64,000 nt of DNA from Mrakia gelida. Taxonomy: Eukaryota; Basidiomycota; Tremellomycetes; Cystofilobasidiales; Mrakiaceae. A program made the translations under genes and the position numbers. The DNA is taken from the NCBI GenBank assembly GCA_024345305.1, contig BRON01000016.1, positions 1,178,001 through 1,242,000 of the forward strand, given 5' to 3'. The notes below the pieces were generated by a model, which was not told where the DNA came from, did no database searches, and saw only the letters and a list, made by a program, of their open reading frames with translations. Every line of letters begins with the position of its first letter. The first letter of the stretch is position 1. Below are positions 13,829-24,034 of the stretch, in pieces.

Positions 13829-15328
13829 TCACCCACTCCCCCACGTACTACACCGCACCCTCCCCCATCTCACAACTTCCCCTCCATCCCACTCCCACTC
13901 GCAATCACTCCTCAGCCTCTCTTCGACTCTGCTCTCGCTCTCCCTCCCGTCGACGTCGACGTCGCTCTCGAACGCTTCCCATTCCGATGGGAACGAACGC
14001 GGTCTCTCGTAGCTTGACTGCGCTGAAGAGACTGATAAGGAGAGCGTTCGTGCATCTCCTCCTTCGTGGATGGTTCTCCCTCGCGTCGTCGTCCCCGAGC
14101 TCAGATCTGAGGCGCTGCTGGGTCCGACTCCTGAGAGGTGAGGGGTTTGAGGAGGGTTGGGTGTGGCAGGGAGTGTAGAGGAGTGAGGTTTGGAGTTGGA
14201 GCAGTTTGGTTTGGAGGAGGGAAACGTCGATGAGGGGGACGTGAAGGATCTGGATTGAGCGAGGAAGGGTGGGGAGTCGATTGGTGTTGGAGGTAGGGCT
14301 TTGAGTGACCTGAGAGAAGAGGAGGATGATAATTTGAGAGAGGGAGAAACGGCGGCGGTGGTGGGGATGGCGACGCGAAGTCGATTCGACGCGTCGTTGT
14401 CGTTCGAGACGACGCGATTTCGGTGAGAAGGGTAGGTGGTTCGAGCGAGAGCGTCGAGTTTGGAGGAGGCTGGCGAAGTACTGTTCCGCGTTCGAGGTGG
14501 TCGATAAGAGTCGAAGGGAGGAGTGAGAGGGAGATGGAGGGATGGTGCGACGACGGCGACGGTTGATTCTTCTGCTGGTACACCAACTGAGATCGCCAGA
14601 TTTGTGACGCGTGTTAGCTCGTGGCACCCCCACTTCTCATCCTTTGTTTACCTCCTGAGATCGAGAAGCTCACCAAGCTCAAACCCAACTCCACCCACCT
14701 CGGTTAACCCAACTGTCGGTTCTCCCTCCCACTGCCCCCTTCTTCTTCTTCCTTCCATCACCGAACGACCTCCAAAAAGTCCCACGAAAAACCTCCATTG
14801 CTGGTGATCGAGTCGAGGAGGATGGCGAAGAGCGTGGCGAGGGAGAGGGAGGTCGTTCCTTGCGAATGACGGAATCAAACCAAACGCGACGAGAAGGTCA
14901 GCTTCGCGTTTCTCGTTCGTTCCTTTCCTCGTCTTCCTCCCGCTTCGATGAGTCTAACTTACGTTTCTCACTCCATCACTCGTCGTCGTCACACTCTCAA
15001 GCACAGAATGAGCTTCCTTCTGTAGAAGAAATAATCAGGGCGAGTCAGCCAAACGCAACGACTTGAGCTCGCCTCGACTCACCTCTCCTCCCCCTCCCAT
15101 CCTTCCCCCCTCCCCCCTCACCTTCCCTCCGTCCCTACTCTCCACGCTCTCCCTCCCAACCGCAACCTCACCGTCACTCCCACACTTCCCTCCCTCTTCC
15201 TCCTCCTCCTCCTTCAACACCTTCAAGCCCTCTCGTTCCTCCCCCTCGTTCGCCGTTGCACGCTCAAAAGCTAACCATCCTTCCAAGACTGAATCTCGTT
15301 TCGTTGCTCTTCTAGCACTCGCGAGCAT
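13829..15328 (-). CDS. Hypothetical protein, low complexity, exon structure uncertain
   Basis: I do not recognise this protein. A minus-strand reading begins MLASARRATKRDSVLEGWLA (ATG 15328) and runs through an acidic Glu-rich stretch to a good donor at about 15083. An exon KEAHSVLESVTTTSDGVRN follows, framed by a GCTGAC branch and CAG. Next comes SLSLATLFAILLDSITSNG (about 14800-14855), then a long Ser/Pro-rich frame containing SKLDALARTTYPSHRNRVV and ending in acidic sequence with stop at 13829-13831. The last exon reads in only one frame without stops and has genome-typical codons. The junction between KEAHS and SLSLAT does not keep phase with the obvious GT/AG pair, so one exon border is wrong or a base is missing. 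The final exon includes a GTCGAC repeat near 13951. Confidence 0.45.
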
Positions 15329-15630
15329 GCTGGTGGTTGGGAGGAGAAAGAGGTCAGCGGGTTCGTGTTCGGAGGGACGAAAGAGAGGAGCGAAAGGGGA
15401 GGGTTCGGGACGTGCCTTGTTTCTTCTCGTCGTCGTCAGGGGAGAGGGAGAATGAAAGGGACCGAACCCTCGCGTGAGGACAAAGAGAAATGGGTAGGGG
15501 AAACGTGCATACGTATAAGTGGAGTGTGGAGAAACCCTAAGCGTGTGGTGCGCGTGTCTGTCTACTTGTAAGCGAGTCCTCGAACGAAACGAAGGAAAGG
15601 GAGGAGCGACGGGAGGCAGGGAGGCAAGAA

Positions 15631-18137
15631 TTAAAGCGACTTGTCCTTCCCGTTAGGAGTGTCGTGCGAGTGAGCGTGGTCGTGGTGGTCGTGTTCGGAG
15701 GAGAGGTCGTCGAGGGACTCAACTTCCGAGGTGAGGATCTTGACCTGTGAAAACGCGACGCGACGACGAGGAGGAAGAGGGAGGGCAGAACGCGTCAGTT
15801 TATCGGTTTCATTTGAACGGAGAACGAGGGTTGGGAAGGTAGCGGGTGAATGAGTGGAATGAGTGTGGTTGATGTGGAGGTAGAGTCGAAGTGACGAAGG
15901 GACGAATGAAGGGAGAGCGCGGAACGAGAACGAAGCAGACTCACCTCCCTAACCCCCTCCTCCCCCTCCAACACCTCCTTCACTCCCTTCCCAACCCTCT
16001 CCACCTCCTCCAACCCCACCCCCTGACCCCTCCTCCAAACCAACTCCACCTCCACCCTCGCTCCCCCACCCACACTAATCCCTCTCACGCTCTTCAACGC
16101 CCATTCCTTTCCCTCGCCCAGCACACTCCCATTCACCCCCTCTCCAACCCCACGCCAATCATTCGTCTTCGCCTCCAGTCTCATATCCTCCACCCTGCTT
16201 CGAATCTGAGAGAGGGTCTCCTGCGGGCAAGACGCGTCGAGGAGGGAGAGGGAGGAGGAGTAGGCTAGTTTGGAGGATTGGGTGAGGAGGAGAAGGGAGA
16301 CGAAGATTCCTCCTAGAGGGTCGAGGATAGGGAGACCGAAGTAGGATCCGAGGATGGAGAGAAGGGCGACGAAGGAGGTGAAGGCGTCGGAGCGGTGGTG
16401 GAGCGCCTGAGACGGAACGAGGGACGAAGGGGAGGAGGAGGGAAGGTCAGTTTTGAGTTGAGAGGAAGGGTGGATGGGATCAGTGGGAGGTTTGGGAAGC
16501 AAGAAGGTTTGGGTGGGAGGCGACGAGGTGGTTCAGAGGAAGCCCACGAAAGAGATGGCGAGCAAGGGAGAGAGAGCGAGCGAGCAAGAGTCGAGTCCAA
16601 GACCGAACGCGACGCGAACGAACGAACGACTTACATTCGCAACGAGCACCGAACTGCCCTCCTCATCCCCAACCTTCTTGGTAACCCTATACAACCACTC
16701 CTTCACCACCACACTCAGAAGTGCCGTCCAAGCAGCGTTCGGGTCCAGAATCCCAGCTGCGTCCACGACGGCTTCCGAGTGGGAGTGTCCGGCGTGCGAA
16801 GGGAGGAAGGTCGGGAGGTGAGGGAGGTGGGAGAGGATGTTGGAGTCTGGGAGAGGGAGGATCGATAGGAGCTGTGAACGAGACGAGCAGGAGAAGGGAG
16901 AGAAGGTCAGTTGACAGCGAAACCAAGCGAACATCGAAGGGAAACGAGAGAAGAAGGAGGGAGATGGGAGGTGAGGGATGAAACGAACATGGTACGAATG
17001 CAACCCAATCCCAATCGACCCCATCACGAGAATAGCCGATACAGCCAGCATCCCAGCTGTATCGAACTTGGCTAGGCCGAAAGGGAACAGCTTCGAAGGT
17101 GGTTTGCGAGACATGTTGCTGCACGAGACGAAACGAGAACCAAACGAAACGAGGTCAGCTCTCGTCCCTTTCCCTCCCTCCCCTCTCTCGGCTCGGTTCG
17201 ACGCAAACTCACTAGCAGAACAAGGTGACAAAATCTCCCAACAGATCGGACGCTGAGTGACCTGCTTCAGCGAGAAGGGAGGCACTGTTAAATCGCCTGT
17301 AAGGGGGTTGGATTCAAACAGAAGGGAGGGAGGAGGTGTGAGCTTTTGGGATTCGAAGGGTTTCGTTCGACGAGAGGAGTGAGAGGAGAGCATGATGGGA
17401 GGCGATTATATGCGCTCGGAAAAAGAGAAGAAGAGGGATCGAGAAGAGAAGAGAAGGGAAGAATGTAGATGAATGGAGAGCGGTCGAGCTCAACGAGACG
17501 AACGAATGAGCTCGCACCCGGATCGAGCTCGAGACTCCTAATCCCACCCTCCCATCCTTCGTTACGATGAGCTATGTACGACGCATGTAGTCCCCTCTGT
17601 CTCTCTTTCCTCCTCCCCAGCTCTCTCCCCTGGTAGCTCTCTCCCTCTCTCCAAGCTTCATCCGACCGCCCCGTCCCCTTCCCTCCCTCGTCCCTCCCTC
17701 TCGCTCCCCTTCCCTCCACCTAGCTCTCCTTCTCCTGCACCCTCTCAGACTCAGAACGGACGACGGACTCACCACCCAGCAAAAACCTTCAAGCCCGTCA
17801 AGCCCACGTTACTCGCCAACCCCAAGAGCGTGATCCTACTCCCTCGATCCCCTCCACCCGTGAGAGCTGCCTTGAGAGCATCAGGAGAAGGAACGTCGTG
17901 CGCGTGGGAATGAGTGGAGAAGAGCGAGTGACTGTGTTCGTGGGCGTGGTCGTGGGAGTGCTGCGCTTTGGGTTTGGAGGAGGGAGGCGGAGGAGGAGAG
18001 AAGGAAGAGGCCATGGTTCGTCGGGAGGAGATGGTTCGAGGAAGGTTGAGGTTGAGCGTGAGCGAAGGTGGTTTTGGAGGGGATCGAGAGAGCAGGGGGA
18101 ACGTGGTTTGAAGCAGTCGACGGGTGAGGGTGGTCAT
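15631..18137 (-). CDS. MMT1: CDF-family metal transporter with mitochondrial-type N-terminus
   Basis: Cation diffusion facilitator, a proton-coupled divalent-metal exporter; the closest recognisable group is the mitochondrial Mmt1/2-type (iron). The N-terminus MTTLTRRLLQTTFPLLSR is basic and hydroxylated, like a presequence. A His-rich segment (HSHDHAHEHSHSLFSTHSHA) follows. Metal-site motifs are present: SASLLAEAGHSASDLLGD (HxxxD) and ALHHRSDAFTS (second HxxxD). Other exons give KLFPFGLAKFDTAGMLAVSA, GSIGIGLHSYH and PILDPLGGIFVSLLLLTQSS. A soluble C-terminal domain (KSVRGISVGGGARVEVEL) ends in a second short His cluster, DHHDHAHSHD, and stop 15631. About six exons. Compartment and metal are inferred from the presequence and family. 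Confidence 0.88.
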
Positions 18138-18447
18138 TCAGGGGCGGGAGCGAGCTGGTTTATCTACTGGGGAGGGGAAGGGGGGCAGATCATGGATGGG
18201 AGGCGAATCGAATCTCAGCCTGAGCTTCGACGAAGGGGGTCAGACGAGCTGAGCTGAGCGCGGCACAGTCGCTGCGACGACGACGACGACGACGGGGGAA
18301 GGTTTTTCTCTGCTTTCTCGCATGAAAGGGGGGAAGCTGTACTCAAGAGCTACGAGAACGCTGTGGTGGAGAACTCTGACAAGGCCGAACGAAAAAACAA
18401 ACCGATCCCAATCCAAAACAAACGCGTCCTCATCCTCCCACCTCACC

Positions 18448-19401
18448 TCATCTAGTCTTCCCCTCCTCAAACATCTCCCAAACACTCCTCCTCAGACCCC
18501 GAATCGCACTCTCCCTCTTCCGTTCGTTCTCCTCCCCTCCACTCCCCGTCGCGCTCGAGGGCGACGCTGGAGCCGAGGTGTTGTTCTGCGCTCCGGTGTG
18601 AGCTTGACCCTTCGGAGAGACGACGAGCGCGGAGGGATGAACGCCCAACCGTCTAGGAGGGGTCGAGGATCTTGTGGAAGAGGCCTTTTTGGTGGTATGA
18701 GAAGGGAGGGTGGAGCGGAGGTAGGGCGAGTGGGGTTTGGGGTTGATGCTTTGAAGAAGAGGGAGGAAGAGGAGAGGAGAGGGGGGGTGGTGAGCTCGAA
18801 GTTTCGACGGGTTCGATTTTGGAGAGTTCGCTCTCCTCCCTCCTCCTCCCAACCAGGGAAGGATGAAGGTTGAGCTAAGACTGCTGCGTACCCATCTTTA
18901 CACCCCGTCATACCAAAAAGCAACCTCCCCGCTTGACGATCTAGGAAACTCTGGGACGTTGTTCGTGGTCTTCCTCCATGTGAGTCCGACGACGATGGTT
19001 CGAAAGGGTGCTCGAGATGGGTAGGTTGGGGTTTAGGTTTGGAGAAGGACGTTGGAGTTGGACTCTGCTCCAGTGCGCGGCGAAGATTGAAGGAACGGAA
19101 CGAAAGGAGGGAAGGAAAGAGGTGAGCTCGAGCTTCGCACCCAAGTTCCCAACCCGTTTTCGTCGTCCTCGTTTCTCCTCTCCTCCCCCAAAAAACGTAG
19201 AAGCTGAACGAAACAACTCACCTTAGCCTCCGAGCCACCCGCACCACCCAACCTAACCCAACTCAACCTCTTCCCCAAACTCTCTAACGTGACCACAGCT
19301 GCATCCACCCCTCCTCCTCCCGATTCCCTCTCCGTCTCCGCTCCTTTCCCTGTTGACGACGAGAGGCGCTTGTGCTTGGGTTTGGTGATGTTGGAGAGCA
19401 T
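18448..19401 (-). CDS. Hypothetical basic/Ser-rich protein
   Basis: Unrecognised. The proposed start at ATG 19401 gives MLSNITKPKHKRLSSSTGKG, then VTLESLGKRLSWVRLGG, a donor after GSEAK, and an exon SPTPTSFSKPKPQPTHLEHP running into FLDRQAGRLLFGMTGCKDG. A further intron near 18760-18860 appears needed to reach the terminal frame that ends AIRGLRRSVWEMFEEGKTR with stop 18448. The Trp/Met-containing C-terminus and LLFGMTGCKDGY look conserved, while the rest is Ser/Pro-rich. A long open frame continues upstream of 19401 to about 20136 but is low-complexity and overlaps the IES6 3' end, so it is treated as leader sequence. Exon borders are provisional. Confidence 0.4.
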
Positions 19402-20063
19402 GGTCTTTTTGGCGCTGTTTGGTGATGGAGATGGGTAGGGAGGTGAGAGCGAAGAGGGAAAGGGATGGGGATGGGGATGGCGTGAGAGGAGAGAGAGAGG
19501 GAGGTCGATCAGGAACGAAGCGACGAGAAGGTTTGGGTTACGACCTATGAGGTTGAAAGATGGATCGGATGAGGTGTCCGGGGGGCGTGAGGTGAGGTGG
19601 TGGCGCTGGGGAAGTGGGACTGGGGAGACCCAGGTTAGAGGGAGGGTTTTGAGGGAGGAGGGAAAGGGAGAGGAAGGAGAGAGACGCGTCGAGAAGGGCG
19701 TGTTTCGAGGGAAGGCGTCTCTCAAGGCGAAACGATGTGGAAGAAGGGAAGGGAAGGATGGGTGAGAGAGCATACATACGAATCGAATATAGTTTGGGTA
19801 TATTAGGTCTACAGAGCAGAGCGAGGGAGGCAAAGGAAGCGAGCGAGGAAGACGACGTCGAGGAGGACGGCTCGTCGACTCGCTTCCCTTGCTGTCTCCT
19901 CCAGTTTCCTCCTGTCTCTCGCAGACGGAATCGGGACGTCGAGGTTTTGTTTGATGGTCGTTCGGGTCGCAAAATTCGTTTGGGGGTGGATAGGACGGAG
20001 AGGGTGAAGGGTAGGCGAGGCGAGTCGAGTCGAGGCGACAGAGGGAAGGGAGATGGAGCTCGA

Positions 20064-20880
20064 TTAGTGGATGGCGGTTCCCTTTCCTCGGATGTCGAGG
20101 TAGGCTTGATCTGCTCCTGGAGGCTGATCGAAGCAAAGCATCGAGAAGAGGGCGTCAGCTTTGGTTTGACCGAAGGAGTCGAGGGAAGGAGGACAAAGTC
20201 TCGGACTCACCAGCGTCTTCAACACCTCGTAAACCTCCTTCGAATGGAACTGAAGCGTCGTCTTGGGATCCCTGTAGGGAGCTACGAGTCCAGTGATATC
20301 GCAGTACTTCTTTGGTGGTAGGAGAGATGGAGGAGGGTGAAGGGTGGTGTCTGTAGGAAACGAACGAAGGGGAGGAGGTGAAGGAGAAGTCGAGGTCAGC
20401 TCGAGCTGTCCCTTCCTCTTCGTTCCCTTTCAAGCTCAACAAATCGACCCAAAGAGACGCCCATACTCACATCCAAGTGCTTCTCCCAACTCTCCCGACT
20501 CTAGTATCCTCCTTGGACATCGATCCCTCTCTGCTTGAAGGACCTGCTTGAGGTTTCGAGGTTTCCCTTTGGCGTCCTTCTTCCTCTGCCAGTGAGGATC
20601 CTTGAACGGTCGAGGATGGTGGAAGAACGAAGCTTTTTCGACGAGATCCTGGAGAAGCGTGATTAAGAGGTCAGTCTCTAGGGGTATTGGGAACGAGGGA
20701 GAGGGCGTAGATGATGGAACCCACGATGGGAGCGGGAGATCCAGCGTGAGGGGGAGCAGAGCCGGAGAGGGGAGTTGAGAGTCGAGAGGGTCCCGGTACG
20801 CGTCCTTTCTTGAATTTAGAGGAAGACCTGGGAGGTATAGAGGGGGGTGGGTAAGCGATGAATGAGGTAGAAAGAGACAT
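20064..20880 (-). CDS. IES6: INO80 chromatin-remodelling complex subunit Ies6 (YL1-C domain)
   Basis: Small subunit of the INO80 nucleosome remodeller that works with Arp5 in the nucleus. Four exons give a 177-aa protein: MSLSTSFIAYPPPSIPPRSS, then DLVEKASFFHHPRPFKDPHW and RNLKQVLQAERDR, then the YL1 C-terminal domain LPPKKYCDITGLVAPYRDPK, TTLQFHSKEVYEVLKTL, and PPGADQAYLDIRGKGTAIH with TAA at 20064-20066. The HPRPFKDPHW to LKQVLQAER segment and the YCDITG, PY.DPKT and FH.KEVYE motifs are diagnostic for Ies6/INO80C rather than SWR1 subunit YL1, and the size fits the family. All three introns keep phase with CTGAC-type branch sites. Confidence 0.92.
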
Positions 20881-21401
20881 CAGAGCGATACGTACATCGT
20901 GAAGCGAGAAAATGAGCTCGTGAACGTTTGGAAGGAAGAGGTCGAGCTCGTCGAAAGACAGAGAACAGCTCTTTGGATGCGCAAAACGACGACAACCTCC
21001 CTTTCTGAGATCTATATCTTCGACGTAAGGCTCACTCTCGACCACGCTTCTTTGTCTGCCGTCGAGAACGAACAATCTCCAAGGGCGAGGAGGGACTCGT
21101 TGACTCTTCGTCCATCCTCCTCGAGCTCGCCTCCCTCCTTCCTCCCTCCCTCCCTAAGCTTCCCTTCCACCTTGTCCCAGATCTACAATCGATCTCAAAC
21201 GTTCGAAATTACCCGGGTGGCACTTGGCCACCTATTTCATGGAGATAACACACCGTTCCCTCCATCTAACATCCTCAGCCTTTCAGAGAACGTCGAGATC
21301 TCACGCTGATGATCTCAGCTGACTTCCCTCTTTTTCCTTCGACTCTTTGACCTTTCTCCTCCCTTTCCTCCAACCACCATCATCGAGCCGACTTCTGAGC
21401 C
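20881..21401. promoter_or_regulatory. Divergent intergenic region
   Basis: About 520 bp between IES6 and the next plus-strand gene. It is C/T-rich toward the right, with no exon evidence and no strong motif. Confidence 0.35.
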
Positions 21402-22320
21402 ATGCTAGCAACCACCATGTGTCCACCTCCTCACGCTGAACCTCATCCTATCGACCACAAGAAGGGTTCTCCCCTCTTCTCCCTCCCCTCCCTCTTCCGA
21501 GGACGACCTCGCTCCTCCTCCAACGCTTCCTCCGGCACTCGCTCGCCTTCCACCACCTCTCGAGACGTCTCTCCCGCTCCATCCATCGGAAGCACATCTT
21601 CCAAACAACGCGGAGGAGACGAAGGACGCTCTCCCAGCTCGACTCGACAAGCTCTTCCCAAGATCATCCTTCTCGTCGATGGATGGTGAATACGATGCAT
21701 CCTCATCTTCTCTTCGTTCTCGCCCTAATTTGATCGCCTTTTTCTCTCATTCATCCACTCCCAGCTCCCCACCTCCTCTCTCACCCAAATCCAGAACTCG
21801 AGCTCTCCCCATCGTCGGACCCGGAGGAGCCCATCACTCGCCAGCTCACGCTCACTCTCCTCTCGACCCCGCCCACTCCCACTCCCTCGAATCCTCCCTC
21901 TCCCACTCTCACCTCAGCCAGTCCATCGACTCCTCCTCCTCCGACTCACCCACTCCCCTCAACCTCAGTCCCACTGAAACCCCTCCCTCGTCGCGAGAAA
22001 GATCTCCTCCACCTCACGACGCGCCCGTCAGCTCCTCGCTCCCCAACCCTCTAACCACCATCCTCTCAGCCTCACCAGACGAGACGGACTCGTTCGCCGC
22101 TCCTCCCATCGGCTCGTCCATCACGGATCCACATCGACCCAAAGCAGCGAGGCACGCGACGCCTGCTGTCGTTCATCCTTCGTGCGCGTCGACGAGGACG
22201 GCGAGGGGAGGGAGGACGGCAAGGGTTGGAGCTGGGTTCGAGGAGGAGAAGAGGGAGAAGAGGAGGAGTACGATTGAGATGAAGGTTGGGGGATGGGTTG
22301 AGGTTGAGCAGGATTACTGA
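21402..22320 (+). CDS. Ser/Pro/His-rich hypothetical protein
   Basis: Unrecognised. ATG 21402 opens MLATTMCPPPHAEPHPIDHK, runs through a Ser-rich stretch to LPKIILLVDG, and has a plausible donor (GGATG|gtgaat) near 21685. The second exon starts after CCCAG near 21765 with SPPPLSPKSRTRALPIVGPG. It continues with a His/Ser repeat (HSPAHAHSPLDPAHSHSLES) and ends EKRRSTIEMKVGGWVEVEQD-Y with stop 22318-22320. Read without splicing, the first frame stops at 21687. The C-terminal motif IEMKVGGWVEV resembles the end of the next plus-strand protein (VELKAGGWVGV), suggesting a short tandem family. Confidence 0.5.
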
Positions 22321-23069
22321 GGAGGTGGGAGGGAGGGCGGAGAGACGATAGATGCTGTTTTGACTGCGTCTCGACACGTTCGACAAAGCAAGCAAGAGGA
22401 GCTGTCGGCTGGAAGATCCCCAGCTTTCCTGAGTATAGCATCAACATCTCGAAACTACAGTATTCCCTCGAGTGTGGAAGAGCTCGAGCCTGATGCAGGA
22501 TTTTCTTCCCTCGGCTCAGCCTCACGCGTCATGTTTCCTTCCGACGATCCTTTCGTTCCAAGGCTGCCTCGCATTTTGAACCTGTGCCGAGATTACTGAA
22601 GATCTCGTAATGAATCACAGCCTTTCTTGTCTCCTGTCTTATCTGCCGGCTCGCGAGAGAGAAGAGCTTGGAAGCGAGCGTTAGTCACAGCGTCGCTTGC
22701 GGATTTCAGAAGCGTTGAGCGAGGGAGGTTCATTCTTCTCCCTCGCCCTCGCTCTGTCCTGTCAATTCTTCGTTTCAGTCGCCAACTTAGATAAACAGCC
22801 TCCTCGTAAGTTGCGGTGCGAAAATCTTCAGAACTCAGCCTCTCGAAGAGGAGGAGGAGAGCACGCGGAACGCAAACCGGAAGCGACGCGGCAGCCGAGG
22901 CGACTGGCAGCCATCATCGCCTCCCTTTGCCTGCCTGAAAAACCTGGCAAGCGAGACGATCTTTCCTGTCTTCCTTCCTCCAACCACCACATCCTCTCTC
23001 CCTCTTCCTCTCATCTTCACTCCTACAAGCCCAATCCGACTCCAACCCGAACCCAAACTCCTCCAAGCC
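22321..23069. other. Intergenic region without recognisable feature
   Basis: About 750 bp. Overlapping short open frames occur on both strands, but none shows splice-site support, codon bias or a recognisable motif. The last 100 bp become C-rich and are probably the leader of the gene at 23070. Confidence 0.35.
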
Positions 23070-23456
23070 ATGCTTTCCCTCTTCCCCACCTCCCTCTCCG
23101 TCTTCAAAGACTCCACCACCCTCCTCACGACCGACCTTCTCGACAAAGCCTCCTCCCTCTTCGAACCTCTCTCTCGCTACTCCTCCAACTCCTCCGAAAC
23201 CTCAATCTCATCCATTTCTACCACCTCCACCTCCACTTCCTCGAACGTCCAACCCCCTCTCCCTCTCATCAACCTCCTCGTCCTCTCGCACACCTCTCCT
23301 CTTCGATCTTCCTCGCAGCGGAAGAAGGCTCACAGTCCCAGGCCCACGCCTCAGAGGAAGGACACGCCGATGTATATCAATCCAAGGGAGAAGGGGTTGA
23401 AGAAGGTTGAGCTGAAGGCGGGAGGGTGGGTCGGGGTGAGGGAGGAGGGGGAGTAA
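23070..23456 (+). CDS. Small Ser-rich hypothetical protein, likely relative of upstream neighbour
   Basis: Single-exon frame of 128 aa starting MLSLFPTSLSVFKDSTTLLT, with Ser/Thr tracts in the middle and a basic segment QRKKAHSPRPTPQRKDTP. It ends KGLKKVELKAGGWVGVREEG-E. The codon pattern (TCC, CTC, GAG) matches expressed genes here. The C-terminus parallels that of the protein ending at 22320. No domain recognised. Confidence 0.42.
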   Translation: MLSLFPTSLSVFKDSTTLLTTDLLDKASSLFEPLSRYSSNSSETSISSISTTSTSTSSNVQPPLPLINLLVLSHTSPLRSSSQRKKAHSPRPTPQRKDTPMYINPREKGLKKVELKAGGWVGVREEGE

Positions 23457-24034
23457 AGAGATCGACCAAACGAAGTCTCTCTCGAGAGGTCAGAGAGGAT
23501 ATCAACAACAACCATCTTCACCTCGCCGAGGACTCAGCACCTCGTCGTTTCGGGATCGTCGAGTCAAACGGAGGACGCGTCGCGGATCGAAACGGGACTC
23601 GCTTTCGCTCGGCTGGAGTCCTCGAGATTCTTCTCCTCGAACGGTAGCTAAGCTCTGGGATGTATAGTCACTTATCTTTGCGTTTTTGGGTCGAGTGGCA
23701 AGAGCCGGTGAGCGAGGATGGGCGGGGAAAGGGGGACGGAAGGGTTGCTGGGTCTCGACGCGGTCTCGTTTGGTCCTCGATTTACCTTTCATCTTTATTC
23801 TAGGTACTTTATCATACGCGCTTTTGTGCGATATAACTACTTTACCCGACCTCGAAGATGCGGCGAGAAAAAGCTGAATTATCAGATCACCGCTCGACGC
23901 GTCGCGACGCGATGGAAATCCCACCTCCCAGGAGCGTGAGGCTCGAGGACAAGATCAAAACGAGCGCGAAAATATTTATAGATAAGGTGATTCGGAGGAG
24001 ATGAAGAAAGAAACAGAACCCGCCGAATCTCCTC
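23457..24034. other. Convergent intergenic region
   Basis: Between two convergent genes. It holds an AT-richer patch at about 23755-23835, and ACGCGTCGCGACGCG near 23896-23910. No coding evidence. Confidence 0.4.

Noticed and set aside
19033..20136. Long minus-strand open frame of 367 codons
   Set aside because: It overlaps the IES6 3' end, is Ser/Pro/Arg-rich without conserved segments, and probably reflects a C/T-rich leader of the gene starting at 19401.
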